In this document: piece by piece, positions 42,305 through 51,949 of the stretch
Numbering within the stretch: position 1 is the first letter of the stretch
Layout of the letters: every line of letters begins with the position of its first letter
Assembly: GCF_024748695.1 (NCBI RefSeq)
Contig: NZ_CP087176.1
Coordinates: 1,419,501-1,483,500, forward strand
Source of the DNA: Pseudomonas sp. B21-040
Lineage (GTDB): Bacteria; Pseudomonadota; Gammaproteobacteria; Pseudomonadales; Pseudomonadaceae
Direction of reading: 5' to 3'
DNA length: 64,000 nucleotides
The notes under the pieces: generated by a model
Databases searched by the model: none
What the model was told of the DNA's origin: nothing
The model's input: only the letters and a program-made list of their open reading frames with translations
Position numbers and translations under genes: made by a program

Positions 42305-42520
42305 GGTGCGGTTACTCCAGGCTGGCTGAAGCCGAAAGGCCGGGTTTTCGGCGTTGTTATTATTTGCCTATAGAAATTTACCTTCAGTAAAAAATCAACT
42401 TGTTTTTTTACTGGTGCTCGCAGTAGATTCATTTGGCGCCCGCACCTGGGGCGAACCTCACAACAATAAAAATGGGTCACGGCGGCGTGGGTCGCGTGGC
42501 ACCTGCAAGAGGAACCACCG
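42305..42520. promoter_or_regulatory. Divergent promoter region of the accessory catabolic cluster
   Basis: These 216 bases separate the leftward flavoenzyme from the rightward binding-protein gene. An AT-rich stretch at about 42355-42430 is a plausible promoter zone and cupin-regulator target, but I cannot define sites. Confidence 0.4.
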
Positions 42521-43570
42521 ATGAAATCGAATACGCTCAAGCACGGTTTTTATCCCTTGGTCCTGTCCCTCGCCATGGGGCTCGGTAGCGCTCAGGCCGC
42601 CCCGGACATGGTCGTGGTGGGTTACGGCGGTGCCGGCCAGAAAGCCCAGGATGTGGCGTTTTTCCAGCCGTTCAGCGTCGCGGATCACAGCAAGCTGATC
42701 CAGAGCGAATACAACGGCGAGATGGCCCGGATCAAAGTGATGGTCGACACCGGCAATGCCGATTGGGACGTGGTGCAGATCGAAGGCCCGGACTTGATGC
42801 GCGGGTGCGATGAGGGCATGTACGAGAAACTCGACTGGAGCAAACTCGGCCGCGTCGAGCAATTGATTCCCGATGCGGCACAAGCGTGCGGTTCGGCGGC
42901 GCTGGTGTGGAGCGTGGCGATTGCCTACGACACGCAGAAGCTGGCGCAGGCCCCGACGTCATGGGCGGATTTCTGGGACGTGCAGAAAATCCCCGGCAAG
43001 CGCGGGCTGCGTAAACGCGCGGTGTACAACCTGGAATTCGCCTTGCTGGCCGACGGCGTGAAAGTCGAGGACGTGTATTCCGTGCTGAACACTCCGCAAG
43101 GCGTCGACCGTGCATTCACCAAACTCACAGAACTCAAGCCTTACATCCAGTGGTGGGAGGCCGGCGCGCAACCGGCGCAATGGTTGACCGCCGGGGATGT
43201 GGTAATGACTTCAACCTACAGCGGACGGGTGGCCGCCGCCGCGCAAAGCGGCAGTCACCTCGGGCTGGTCTGGCCGGGCAGCCTGTATGGCATGGATTAC
43301 TGGGCGATCATCAAGGGCTCCAAACATGTCGATCAGGCCAAGCGCTTTATCGCCTTCGCCAATCAGCCGGACGCTCAGGTCAAGTACGTCGAGCAGATTC
43401 CTTACGGCCCGACCAATACCGAAGCGGCCGCCAAACTCGATAGCCAACTCGCGCAATGGGTGCCCACCGCGCCGCAAAACCTGAAGGGCGCGCTGTCGAT
43501 GGACGTGGCGTTCTGGGTCGATCATGGCGAAGAACTTGAGGAGCGCTTCAACGCCTGGGCCAGCAAGTAA
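42521..43570 (+). CDS. Periplasmic solute-binding protein (polyamine/PotD type)
   Basis: A 349-residue exported binding protein with signal peptide ending in GSAQAAPD. The fold and segments (NADWDVVQIEGPDL, WADFWDVQKIPGKRGLR, VVMTSTYSGRVAAA) place it with the spermidine/putrescine and related class of ABC binding proteins. No permease or ATPase genes adjoin it, so it must use a transporter encoded elsewhere or act as a sensor. It precedes a class II aldolase gene and an intergenic hairpin. Confidence 0.88.
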   Translation: MKSNTLKHGFYPLVLSLAMGLGSAQAAPDMVVVGYGGAGQKAQDVAFFQPFSVADHSKLIQSEYNGEMARIKVMVDTGNADWDVVQIEGPDLMRGCDEGMYEKLDWSKLGRVEQLIPDAAQACGSAALVWSVAIAYDTQKLAQAPTSWADFWDVQKIPGKRGLRKRAVYNLEFALLADGVKVEDVYSVLNTPQGVDRAFTKLTELKPYIQWWEAGAQPAQWLTAGDVVMTSTYSGRVAAAAQSGSHLGLVWPGSLYGMDYWAIIKGSKHVDQAKRFIAFANQPDAQVKYVEQIPYGPTNTEAAAKLDSQLAQWVPTAPQNLKGALSMDVAFWVDHGEELEERFNAWASK

Positions 43571-43578
43571 TCGCACGC

Positions 43579-43604
43579 GGCTGGACGCCTCAAGGCGTCC
43601 AGCC
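43579..43604 (+). promoter_or_regulatory. Intercistronic hairpin after the binding-protein gene
   Basis: A perfect 12-base stem GGCTGGACGCCT / AGGCGTCCAGCC with a two-base loop lies just after the binding-protein stop and has no T-run. It probably stabilises the binding-protein mRNA or partly limits transcription into the aldolase gene. Confidence 0.6.
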
Positions 43605-43643
43605 TTACTGTCTGCGCAGCCGATCAGCCTGGAGACTAAAACA

Positions 43644-44426
43644 ATGAACGATATCGCCACGTTTTCTCAGCGCAGCGCCACCGAGCAGCGCCTGCGCGAG
43701 GAGTTGGCCGCCTGTTATCGATTGATCGCGCACTTTCGCATGACCGATCTGATCTTCACTCACATCTCGGTGCGCATACCGGGGCCTGAGCATCACTTCC
43801 TGATCAATCCGTACGGGTTGATGTTCGATGAAATTACCGCGTCCAATCTGGTGAAAATCGGCCTCGATGGCCGGGCCGTCGAGGCGTCGCCGTACCCGGT
43901 CAACCCGGCGGGGTTTGTGATTCACAGCGCGATTCACGGGGCTCGTGAAGACGCGCAGTGCGTGCTGCACACTCATACCAAATCCGGATGTGCGGTCGCT
44001 GCGTTGAAGTGCGGATTGTTGCCGGTGAACCAGATTTCCATGGAGTTTTATGGCCGGGTCGCTTACCACGACTACGAAGGCGTGGCGCTGGACATGAGCG
44101 AGCAACAGCGCTTGGTGCAGGACCTCGGCGACAAACCGGTATTGATGCTGCGCAACCACGGTTTGCTGACCGTGGGTGAAACCGTCAGCCAGGCGTTTTT
44201 GCGTATGTATTACTTGGAGAAAGCTTGCGAAATTCAGCTCGCCGCGCAAGCTGCCGGTGAGTTGGTGTTGCCGCCGGCGGAGGTTTGCGAATATACCGAG
44301 CGTCAGTTCAACGACCCAGGCCGGCCGCTGGAGGAAGGCGAGTTGAGTGACCCGGACGCCATGCAATTGGCTTGGGCTGCGATGTTGCGATTGCTTGATC
44401 GGGTGGCACCGGGTTATCGGGATTGA
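43644..44426 (+). CDS. Class II aldolase/adducin family protein
   Basis: A 260-residue class II aldolase-fold protein. Zinc-type histidines are visible in VLHTHTKSG and LRNHGLLTVG, and the early glutamate/aspartate region is present. Family members cleave or epimerise sugar phosphates or act on other carbonyls; adducin-like members may lack catalysis. The ATG at 43644 follows GGAGAC; the upstream start overlaps the binding-protein gene. The substrate is unknown. Confidence 0.88.
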   Translation: MNDIATFSQRSATEQRLREELAACYRLIAHFRMTDLIFTHISVRIPGPEHHFLINPYGLMFDEITASNLVKIGLDGRAVEASPYPVNPAGFVIHSAIHGAREDAQCVLHTHTKSGCAVAALKCGLLPVNQISMEFYGRVAYHDYEGVALDMSEQQRLVQDLGDKPVLMLRNHGLLTVGETVSQAFLRMYYLEKACEIQLAAQAAGELVLPPAEVCEYTERQFNDPGRPLEEGELSDPDAMQLAWAAMLRLLDRVAPGYRD

Positions 44427-44453
44427 CCGATGTTCATGTATTAATCGGCTGGC

Positions 44454-44550
44454 CCCATCGCGAGCAAGCTCGCTCCCACAGGGTTGTGTGTTGGACGCAA
44501 ACAATGAAAACACACAGATCAAATGTGGGAGCGTGGCTTGCCCGCGATGG
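44454..44550. repeat. REP pair (inverted)
   Basis: Two REP units (44454-44480 and 44524-44550) with CCATCGCGAGCAAGCTCGCTCCCACA and its partner in opposite orientation lie between the aldolase and the TetR gene. Confidence 0.8.
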
Positions 44551-44673
44551 GCGCGACACGGTCCCAGAACCCTGCAACCGACTAGAGACTTGCCACTCTC
44601 TTGCTGTACAGTCGTTCAGCGCGCGGCTTAGCCAGCCGCATCCCCAACGATTGATCCACAGAGAGTGTCGCGC

Positions 44674-45321
44674 ATGAGTCAGGAAGCCCGTTTTTCCCGC
44701 ATGGAGCCGGAGTTGCGCAAGGCCAATCTGATCGAGGCGACGCTGGTATGCCTCAAGCGCCATGGTTTCCAGGGTGCCTCGATCCGCAAGATTTCCGCCG
44801 AGGCGGGCGTCTCGGTCGGGCTGATCAGCCATCACTATTCCGGCAAGGATGAACTGGTGGCCGAGGCCTACCGGGCGATTACCGGTCGGGTCATGAACCT
44901 GTTGCGCGAGTCCATGGCGCAGGCGGCTCCGACTGCTCGCGAGCGATTGTCGGCGTTCTTCCGGGGCTCGTTTTCCGCCGAATTGCTCGACCCGCAATTG
45001 ATCGATGCCTGGCTGGCGTTCTGGGGCGCGGTACGCACGGCGGAGTCGATCAACCTTGCGCACGAGCATTCCTATGGCGAGTACCGCGGCATTTTGCGCA
45101 AGGTGCTGACCGAATTGGCGCAGGAAGAAAGCTGGGAAAACTTCGACGCCGATCTGGCCGCCATCAGCCTCAGCGCCTTGCTCGACGGCTTGTGGCTGGA
45201 GTCGGGGCTCAACCCCGGTACGTTCACCCCGGAACAGGGCATCCAGATTTGCGAAGCCTGGGTCGACGGATTGCAGGCGGGCGGCCGGCAACGGTTTTGC
45301 GTCCAGACGACGGGCTGTTGA
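44674..45321 (+). CDS. TetR-family regulator (BetI-like)
   Basis: A 215-residue TetR regulator. The helix-turn-helix is at about residues 20-60 (ASIRKISAEAGVSVGLISHHY). The C-terminal part resembles BetI (AFWGAVRTAESINLAHEHS). Its target may be the aldolase cluster to the left or the aru locus to the right; the sequence does not say. The ATG at 44674 is preferred to a GTG 9 bases upstream. Confidence 0.87.
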   Translation: MSQEARFSRMEPELRKANLIEATLVCLKRHGFQGASIRKISAEAGVSVGLISHHYSGKDELVAEAYRAITGRVMNLLRESMAQAAPTARERLSAFFRGSFSAELLDPQLIDAWLAFWGAVRTAESINLAHEHSYGEYRGILRKVLTELAQEESWENFDADLAAISLSALLDGLWLESGLNPGTFTPEQGIQICEAWVDGLQAGGRQRFCVQTTGC

Positions 45322-45413
45322 TCGGTCGTTCAGCTGTCGATACTCTCTGGCGCCAAAGCAGTAAAACACTCTAATAAGAAACACGCCTTCGGGCATACGC
45401 GGGACACCATGCG

Positions 45414-46130
45414 ATGACTCCTCGGGTATTGATCGTCGACGACGATCCGCTGATACGCGAACTGCTGCAGGCCTACTTGTCCCAAGAGGGTTATGAGGTG
45501 CATTGCGCCGCCACGGCGGAGCTGGCCGAAACCTTCCTGGCGAGCCAGGCGGTCGACCTGGTGATGCTCGATATCCGCCTGCCGGGCAAGGACGGCCTGA
45601 CCCTGACCCGGGAGCTGCGGGTCCGTTCGGAAGTCGGGATCATTCTGATCACCGGGCGCAACGACGAAATCGACCGCATCGTCGGCCTTGAATGCGGCGC
45701 CGATGACTACGTGATCAAACCGCTCAACCCACGCGAACTGGTGTCACGGGCGAAAAACCTGATACGCCGGGTTCGCCACGCGCAGACACCGCAACCTGCA
45801 GCGGCCATCGCCAAACCGGTCAAGCAATTCGCCGCCTGGGCGCTGGACACTGACCGTCGACGGTTGATCGACCAGACCGGCGCCGAAACCCTGCTGACCC
45901 ACGGCGAGTACCAGTTGCTCAGCGTGTTCCTGCGCAACAGCGGCCACACCTTGAGCCGCGATCAACTGATGGATCAGATCCGCAACCGCGAATGGGTGCC
46001 CAATGATCGCTCCATCGACGTGCTGGTCGGACGCTTGCGTCGCAAGTTGCACGACGACCCGGCCGAACCGCAATTGATCATTACCATTCACGGTGCCGGT
46101 TACCTGTTCACCGCCAGCGTGGCGGCCTGA
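45414..46130 (+). CDS. aruR: Response regulator AruR (OmpR family)
   Basis: A 238-residue response regulator. The receiver has LIVDDDPLIR, phospho-acceptor in LVMLDIRLPGKDG and lysine in DYVIKPLN; a winged helix ends with VGRLRRKLHDD and HGAGYLF. In P. aeruginosa the arginine-transaminase genes are controlled by AruRS, and this gene is placed likewise upstream of aruI and aruH. Assignment as AruR depends on that neighbourhood. Confidence 0.88.
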   Translation: MTPRVLIVDDDPLIRELLQAYLSQEGYEVHCAATAELAETFLASQAVDLVMLDIRLPGKDGLTLTRELRVRSEVGIILITGRNDEIDRIVGLECGADDYVIKPLNPRELVSRAKNLIRRVRHAQTPQPAAAIAKPVKQFAAWALDTDRRRLIDQTGAETLLTHGEYQLLSVFLRNSGHTLSRDQLMDQIRNREWVPNDRSIDVLVGRLRRKLHDDPAEPQLIITIHGAGYLFTASVAA

Positions 46131-46135
46131 ATACC

Positions 46136-46909
46136 ATGCGGCGGGTGTTTGGCCTGCTGTTGGCGCTGGTCGCGAACGGTACGATGGCGGCGGAAAAAGT
46201 TCGCTACTGCGATTACCCGGTGTACCCGCCGATTTCCTGGAGCGACGGCAAACAGGTTCGCGGCCTCGCCCCCAGCGTCGTTAAAAACCTCTTCGGGCGT
46301 TTGGGTTACGACGTCGACATCGTCGTGCTCGGCAACTGGAAACGTTGCCTGCTCGACGCCGCCGAAGGCCGGGTCGATGTGGTGCTGGCCTACAGCACCG
46401 CGCAACGCGAGCAGAGCATGGTGTTTTCGACGGTGCCGGTGTTGCGCGAGGAGGTGGCGTTATTCATCAACCGTCAGCGCCCGGTGAAATTCGAGCGCCT
46501 GGAAGACCTGGCAAATTACCGTGGCGGGCTGTTGTTCGGCGAAAGTTACGGCGTGGATTTCGACCGCTTGGTGGCCGAGCATCAGAACATTGAATGGGTG
46601 TCTGACAGCGGCCAGAATTTCGGCAAACTGATTCGCGGGCGCATCGATTTCATCACCTCGGAACGCCGCACCGGGCAGCTTTACGTCGAGAACCTGCCGG
46701 GCGCGCAAGACATCGTCGCGCTACCCAATGCCTTGAGCGTCGACTATTTGCGAGTGGCCGTCTCGCGCAAATCCTCCTTGGCCACGCGCATGCCGCAGAT
46801 CGACGCGCAATTGAAGCGCATGGTCGATTCCGGGGAGGTCGATCGTTTACTCAGCGAAAGCGAGGTCACGTACCGCGACATGATCAACCTGCCGGCGAAC
46901 TCGAAATGA
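46136..46909 (+). CDS. Periplasmic binding protein (SBP family 3), likely sensor partner of AruS
   Basis: A 257-residue exported protein with signal peptide ending near GTMAAEK and the bacterial SBP-3 fold ([38 protein letters not shown]). It starts 5 bases after aruR and overlaps the kinase gene by 4 bases (ATGA). Its place between regulator and kinase genes suggests it binds the ligand and presents it to the periplasmic part of AruS, as TorT or other periplasmic partners do. The ligand (arginine?) is inferred. Confidence 0.85.
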   Translation: MRRVFGLLLALVANGTMAAEKVRYCDYPVYPPISWSDGKQVRGLAPSVVKNLFGRLGYDVDIVVLGNWKRCLLDAAEGRVDVVLAYSTAQREQSMVFSTVPVLREEVALFINRQRPVKFERLEDLANYRGGLLFGESYGVDFDRLVAEHQNIEWVSDSGQNFGKLIRGRIDFITSERRTGQLYVENLPGAQDIVALPNALSVDYLRVAVSRKSSLATRMPQIDAQLKRMVDSGEVDRLLSESEVTYRDMINLPANSK

Positions 46910-49167
46910 TCCGCGCCCGACCCGGTGGACTGTTACGGCGTCTGTTGCTGTTCATTCTGTTGTTCAGCCTGTGCTTTACCGTGCTGGCGAGCACCGTGCA
47001 GCTGTACTTCGAATACCGCCGCGAGATGCGCGATATCGATTCGCGCATGGAGCTGATTCGGGCCGGTTACCTGGCCAGTCTGGAGCGCAGTCTTTGGGAC
47101 TTGAACCAGGAACAATTGAACGTTCAGTTGCGAGGGCTGGTGGACTTTTCCGACGTGGCGCGGGTTCATCTGATCAGCCCCGATTTCGATCTGCTGCACG
47201 GCAGTTCGGACCCGGTCGGGCCGTTGCGCATCGAGCGTTTTGAACTGGATTATCAGCCACCGACCGGGCCTTCACGGCACTTGGGGCAGTTGGAAGTCAG
47301 CACCGATTTGGGCGCAGTGCATCAGCGCCTGTTCGCCACCGGTTTGACCAGCCTGCTGTGGATGAGTGTGTTTCTGTGCGGTCTGGCGGTGGCGTTGTCG
47401 GGGCTGTTTTACCGCTTGGTCACGCGGCACCTGCAAGTGATGGCCGAGTTTGCCCGGCGCATCGCCGCCGGTGACTGGCACGAGCCCCTGCACCTGGACA
47501 AGCGCCGTCACGCCCAGCAAGACGAAATCGACACCGTGGCGCATGCACTGGACGATATGCGCCGGGCGATTCTCAGCGACATTGACCGTCGCGAAACCGA
47601 TCGGCTGGCCCTGCAAGACAATCGCGACGAGTTGCTCAGGCTGGTCGAACGCCGCACCGCCAGCCTGATGCGCGCCAAGGATGAAGCCGAGGCCGCCAAC
47701 CTTGCCAAGTCGCGTTTTCTGGCGACCATGAGCCACGAGTTGCGCACCCCGCTCAACGGCATTCTCGGCATGGCCGAACTGCTGCGCGGCGCGAGTCTGG
47801 ATGAGCGCGACGGCAAACGTCTGGATGCGCTGTACAAGGCCGGCGAAGGCTTGCTGTCGATTCTCAACGAAGTGCTGTATTTCGCCCGACTGGAAGAGGG
47901 CGTCAGCCACCCGGAACCGGTGGACTTTTCAATCCGGCAACTGCTCGACGAAGTGCTGACACTGCTGGAACCGCGCGCGCGGAGCAACGACACGACGCTG
48001 CGCTGTCGAATCGATCCGCACGTCGCCGAGCGCCATCACGGCGCCGAACAATTCCTGCGTCAGGTGCTGAGCAACTTGCTGGCCAATGCGATCAAGTTCA
48101 CTGAGGGCGGCGACGTCAATGTGGAAATAACGCTGCTGGCTCACGCTGCGAAACAGACCGGGCAACACGTGCGCGTGAGCGTGACGGACAACGGCATCGG
48201 CATCGCTCCTGCCATGCAGGCAAAGATCTTCGAGCGCTTCACCCAGGCCAGCGAAGAAGTGGCGCAACGCTTCGGCGGCACCGGGCTTGGCCTTGCGATC
48301 AGCAAACATCTGGTCGAGCAGTTGGGCGGGCAAATTGGCGTCGACAGTGACGTCGGGCGCGGCAGTTGTTTCTGGTTCGAGTTGACGTTGCAGCCGGCAA
48401 TCGGCGTGGCGGCGAGTGCGCTGAGCAGCGCGCCGGGTGAGGCGTTGAAGGTGTTGGTGGTCGAGGATGTGGCGCTGAACCGCGAAGTGGTCAGCGGCTT
48501 GTTGCAGCGTGACGGGCATCAGGTCTGGCTCGCTGAAGAAGGCGAGCAGGCGCTGGCGCAATGTGCCGAACAGACCTTTGATTTGATCCTGCTCGATGTG
48601 CACCTGCCGGGTATCAGCGGCGTCGAGCTGTGCAAACTGATCCGGCGCAACAACGGGCCGAACCGTCACACCCGCATCTTCGCCCTGACCGCCAGCGTAC
48701 AGCCGGCCTTGATGCGCGGTTATCTGGATGCCGGGATGGATGGCATTCTCGCCAAGCCTCTGAAACTCGAAAACTTGCGACAAGCGTTGGCCGGGCAGTT
48801 GCCGGTATCCGCGCCACAGCCGGATGACGAGGCCATGGATTGGCCGTTGCTAGAGACCCATCGCACGTTGCTGGGTGAACAGAAACTTCGGGGCTTGTTG
48901 CGAGTGCTGCTCGACTCGATCAGTCAGCATCGCGAAGCACTCACCGAAGCCATCGAAGCCGACGACTGCACCGAAGTCGCACAGCTGGCCCATCGACTGG
49001 CCGGCAGCAGCGATTCATTGGGCTTTCGCGCGTTGGCCAATGTGTTGCGGGCCCTGGAGGAGGCCGCGCTGGTCAACGACGAGTCGGCATTGCGCGCCAT
49101 GGCGCCGAAGGTTCAGGCGCAACTGCACAACGCGCAACAGACGCTGGCGGACCTTTTGCGCAGCTGA
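46906..49167 (+). CDS. aruS: Hybrid sensor kinase AruS
   Basis: A 753-residue hybrid kinase of TorS-like order. Two membrane helices (about residues 11-30 and 145-168) flank a periplasmic loop, then HAMP, the H-box [15 protein letters not shown], HATPase boxes [15 protein letters not shown] and GTGLGLAIS, a receiver with [12 protein letters not shown] and a C-terminal Hpt domain with [15 protein letters not shown]. All phosphorelay residues are present. It presumably passes phosphate to AruR in response to arginine. Confidence 0.9.
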   Translation: MIRARPGGLLRRLLLFILLFSLCFTVLASTVQLYFEYRREMRDIDSRMELIRAGYLASLERSLWDLNQEQLNVQLRGLVDFSDVARVHLISPDFDLLHGSSDPVGPLRIERFELDYQPPTGPSRHLGQLEVSTDLGAVHQRLFATGLTSLLWMSVFLCGLAVALSGLFYRLVTRHLQVMAEFARRIAAGDWHEPLHLDKRRHAQQDEIDTVAHALDDMRRAILSDIDRRETDRLALQDNRDELLRLVERRTASLMRAKDEAEAANLAKSRFLATMSHELRTPLNGILGMAELLRGASLDERDGKRLDALYKAGEGLLSILNEVLYFARLEEGVSHPEPVDFSIRQLLDEVLTLLEPRARSNDTTLRCRIDPHVAERHHGAEQFLRQVLSNLLANAIKFTEGGDVNVEITLLAHAAKQTGQHVRVSVTDNGIGIAPAMQAKIFERFTQASEEVAQRFGGTGLGLAISKHLVEQLGGQIGVDSDVGRGSCFWFELTLQPAIGVAASALSSAPGEALKVLVVEDVALNREVVSGLLQRDGHQVWLAEEGEQALAQCAEQTFDLILLDVHLPGISGVELCKLIRRNNGPNRHTRIFALTASVQPALMRGYLDAGMDGILAKPLKLENLRQALAGQLPVSAPQPDDEAMDWPLLETHRTLLGEQKLRGLLRVLLDSISQHREALTEAIEADDCTEVAQLAHRLAGSSDSLGFRALANVLRALEEAALVNDESALRAMAPKVQAQLHNAQQTLADLLRS

Positions 49168-49291
49168 CGTACAAGTTCGTTACGACTTTTTACATCTTTG
49201 ATCTTTACGGTCAACGGGACCTTACAAGGTCTTCCAATAATCGAGGCAACCGCCACAGCGCGGTCTTCGAAGCTTATTGGAGATAATAATA

Positions 49292-49351
49292 ATGAACTGC
49301 CGTAAAGCTGATCCTTCCTCGCGCCATGCCGCGCACCTTGCTGACTATTGA
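49292..49351 (+). CDS. Candidate 19-residue leader peptide before the permease
   Basis: ATG at 49292 follows TTGGAGATAATAATA, a strong ribosome site, and encodes MNCRKADPSSRHAAHLADY before TGA at 49349-49351. The stop codon lies on the edge of the hairpin that covers the permease ribosome site. It contains two arginines, but no run of a single residue. Translation would open that hairpin, so it looks like a coupling or attenuation leader. It was not in any protein family I know. Confidence 0.5.
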   Translation: MNCRKADPSSRHAAHLADY

Positions 49352-49358
49352 GGTGCGC
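49331..49358 (+). promoter_or_regulatory. Hairpin sequestering the permease ribosome site
   Basis: GCGCACCT (49331-49338) pairs exactly with AGGTGCGC (49351-49358) across a 12-base loop. The AGG of the 3' arm is the Shine-Dalgarno of the permease ATG at 49361. The last codons and stop of the leader peptide lie inside this structure. Confidence 0.6.
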
Positions 49359-49360
49359 AC

Positions 49361-50773
49361 ATGAGCGAATCTATCGAACGTAAAGGCATCCAACTGACCC
49401 GCGCCCTGAAGAGCCGGCACATTTTCATGTTGTCGCTGGGCGGCGTGATCGGTACCGGGCTGTTCATGGGCTCCGGTGTGACCATCAATCAGGGCGGGCC
49501 GGTGGGAGCAATCCTGGCGTATCTGGTGGCCGGTTTCCTGATGTACCTGGTGATGGTTTGCCTGGGTGAACTGTCCGTGCAAATGCCCGTGTCCGGTTCG
49601 TTTCAGACCCACGCCACCAAGTTCATCGGCCCGGCCACCGGGTTCATGATCGGCTGGGTGTACTGGATGAGCTGGGCGACCACCGTGGGCCTGGAGTTCA
49701 CGGCAGCGGGCATGTTGATGACACGCTGGTTTCCGGCGGTGCCGATCTGGTATTGGTCGGCGCTGTTTGTGGTGGTGCTGTTCGGTTTGAACGCACTGGC
49801 GACTCGCGCCTTCGGTGAGGCCGAATACTGGTTCTCCGGGATCAAGGTGGCGGCGATTCTTGGCTTTATCGTGGTCGGCGTGCTGGTGATCTTCGGCGCT
49901 ATCCCGCTGACCAGCGGTGCACCGGCGCCGATGATGAACAACCTGATCGGCGATTCACTGTTCCCCAACGGCCTGTCAGCGGTGTTCGCGGTAATGATGA
50001 CCGTGGTCTACGCCTTCCAGGGCTGCGAGATCATGGGCGTGGCTGCCGGCGAAACCGATCAGCCGGAAAAAAGCATCCCGCGCGCGGTGCGCAACGTGGT
50101 GTTTCGCGTGTTGATTTTCTATGTGCTGGCGATCGTGGTGTTGTCGGCGATCGTGCCGTGGCAGCAGGCCGGGTTGATGGAAAGCCCGTTCGTGCAGGTG
50201 TTCGACATGGTCGGCATTCCGTACGCCGCCGACCTGATGAACTTCGTGATCCTCACGGCGATTCTGTCGGTGGGCAACTCCGGTCTGTATGCCTCGACGC
50301 GCATTCTGTGGGCGATGTCGAAAACCGGCATGGCACCGAAAAGCCTGTCGCCGTTGAGCAAGCGCGGCGTACCGCTGCGGGCACTGAGCATCACGTTGTG
50401 TTTTGCGCTGGTGTCGCTGATGACCAGCTTCGTCGCGGCAGACACGCTGTTCATGGTGTTGATGGCGGTGAGCGGCATGTCGGGCACCGTGACCTGGATT
50501 GTCATCGCGCTGGCCCAGTACAAATTCCGCAAGGCGTATCTGCGTGATGGCGGCAAGCTCAGCGATCTGAAATACCGCGCGCCATGGTTCCCGCTGCTGC
50601 CGCTGACGTGCATCGCGTTGTGCTGCTCGTTGTTCGTATTCCTGGCGCTGGATGAAACGCAACGGCCTTCGTTGTACTGGGGCTTTGGATTTATTGCGCT
50701 GTGCTATGGCGCGTACTTCCTGATCCATCGCAAGCGCGAAGCGGTGCTGGCACCGAGCTTGCCGACTGCGTAA
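49361..50773 (+). CDS. Amino-acid permease (APC/AAT family), likely arginine uptake
   Basis: A 470-residue permease with about twelve membrane helices. The APC start SRHIFMLSLGGVIGTGLFMG and the ARIL... later segment GNSGLYASTRILWAMSKTG are typical of the LysP/AnsP/ProY group. Its position inside the aru locus makes a basic amino acid the likely substrate, but the family is broad. It is preceded by a leader peptide and ribosome-site hairpin. Confidence 0.92.
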   Translation: MSESIERKGIQLTRALKSRHIFMLSLGGVIGTGLFMGSGVTINQGGPVGAILAYLVAGFLMYLVMVCLGELSVQMPVSGSFQTHATKFIGPATGFMIGWVYWMSWATTVGLEFTAAGMLMTRWFPAVPIWYWSALFVVVLFGLNALATRAFGEAEYWFSGIKVAAILGFIVVGVLVIFGAIPLTSGAPAPMMNNLIGDSLFPNGLSAVFAVMMTVVYAFQGCEIMGVAAGETDQPEKSIPRAVRNVVFRVLIFYVLAIVVLSAIVPWQQAGLMESPFVQVFDMVGIPYAADLMNFVILTAILSVGNSGLYASTRILWAMSKTGMAPKSLSPLSKRGVPLRALSITLCFALVSLMTSFVAADTLFMVLMAVSGMSGTVTWIVIALAQYKFRKAYLRDGGKLSDLKYRAPWFPLLPLTCIALCCSLFVFLALDETQRPSLYWGFGFIALCYGAYFLIHRKREAVLAPSLPTA

Positions 50774-50790
50774 CTACTCCAGCTAACCAC

Positions 50791-50894
50791 TGATCGTTCC
50801 CGCGCTCCGCGTGGGAATGCCTCTAGGGACGCTTTGCGTCCAGTGACGCGGAGCGTCATGGGCTGCATTCCCACGCGGAGCGTGGGAACGATCA
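50791..50894. repeat. Long imperfect inverted repeat (Pseudomonas intergenic element)
   Basis: Arms of 30 bases at 50791-50820 and 50865-50894 (TGATCGTTCCCGCGCTCCGC... and its complement) differ at one base. Between them are two smaller GACGC...GCGTC units. Similar GTTCCCACGCTCCGCGTGGG elements are scattered in Pseudomonas genomes. It lies between the permease and the CoA-enzyme genes, where it could end or stabilise transcripts. Confidence 0.8.
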
Positions 50895-51116
50895 ATGCGC
50901 TGCACGACTCATCCTGTAGGCAGTTGTTCGAAGTTGTAACAGCGCAATCCTCGCCGTTCTGGTCTCGTCGAATAAATCCTTCAAATACAGTTAGTTAGAC
51001 TTATTTTTCAACTGTTACAGCTGATTCCACCACCAATTGCCGCCTTACTGAACACTCGTTTAGTATGGCCTCAAGTCGCATCACCTCAGACCAATCAAAA
51101 TAATTCGAGGATTCGC
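50895..51116. promoter_or_regulatory. Upstream region of the CoA/aruIH operon
   Basis: These 222 bases lie before the enoyl-CoA hydratase-like gene. An AT-rich zone at about 50970-51060 is a plausible promoter and AruR target. I cannot define exact elements. Confidence 0.4.
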
Positions 51117-51908
51117 ATGACTACTCAATCTTCTCTGCTCAGTCAGGTCGAAGCCGGCGTTGCCTGGATCACCCTCAATCGCACCGCCCAGCGCAATGCG
51201 CTGGACATTCCGACCCTGAAAAACCTCCACGCGTTGCTGGATGATTTCAGCGCCGACCCCGCCGTGCGAGTGGTGGTCCTGACCGGCAGCGGTCGCAGCT
51301 TCTGCGCCGGCGCCGACCTCGCCGAGTGGGCCGACGCTGAAGCCCGTGGCGCCCTCGAAACCTACGGCTGGACGGAAACGGCTCACGCCTTGATGAGCCG
51401 TTTGTACAGCCTGGAAAAACCCACCATCGCCGCTATCAACGGCACCGCCGTCGGCGCCGGCATGGACCTGACGCTGTGCTGCGACCTGCGTATCGCTGCG
51501 CAATCGGCACGCTTCAAGGCCGGCTACACCAGCATGGCCTACTCGCCGGATGCCGGTGCCAGTTGGCACCTGCCACGGCTGATCGGTACCGAACAAGCCA
51601 AACGCCTGTTGTTCCTTGACGAGTTGTGGGGCGCCGATCGGGCCTTGGCCGCAGGCCTCGTCGGTGAAGTCTGCGCCGATGAACAACTGCTGGCGGTGAC
51701 CACCGAACTGGCCTCTCGCCTGGCCAACGGCCCGACCTTCGCGTTTGCCCAGACCAAAAAACTCATGCGTGAAGGCGCCCAGCGCAGCCTGCCCGAACAA
51801 CTGCAAGCCGAGCTCGCCGCCGGCCTGCTGTGCGGTCGCAGCGAAGACGGCAACGAAGCCCTGCGCGCCTCCATTGAAAAACGCCCGGCCCGTTTCATCG
51901 GCCGCTAA
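51117..51908 (+). CDS. Enoyl-CoA hydratase/isomerase family protein
   Basis: A 263-residue crotonase-fold enzyme. The oxyanion-hole segments GRSFCAGADLAEWA and AAINGTAVGAGMDL are present. The segment that carries catalytic glutamates in classic hydratases reads YSPDAGASWHLPRLIG, as in PaaG-type isomerases with aspartate, so isomerase or related chemistry is possible. It starts an operon with an acyl-CoA dehydrogenase, a CoA ligase, aruI, aruH and an aldehyde dehydrogenase. Confidence 0.9.
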   Translation: MTTQSSLLSQVEAGVAWITLNRTAQRNALDIPTLKNLHALLDDFSADPAVRVVVLTGSGRSFCAGADLAEWADAEARGALETYGWTETAHALMSRLYSLEKPTIAAINGTAVGAGMDLTLCCDLRIAAQSARFKAGYTSMAYSPDAGASWHLPRLIGTEQAKRLLFLDELWGADRALAAGLVGEVCADEQLLAVTTELASRLANGPTFAFAQTKKLMREGAQRSLPEQLQAELAAGLLCGRSEDGNEALRASIEKRPARFIGR

Positions 51909-51949
51909 GCCCGAACACCACCTTCAGCACACGAACAACAGGTAGCCCC

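Noticed and set aside
40439..42373. Long 644-codon open frame on the plus strand
   Set aside because: It is antisense to the Fe-S flavoenzyme gene, which has strong domain motifs; the frame is a GC-rich shadow.
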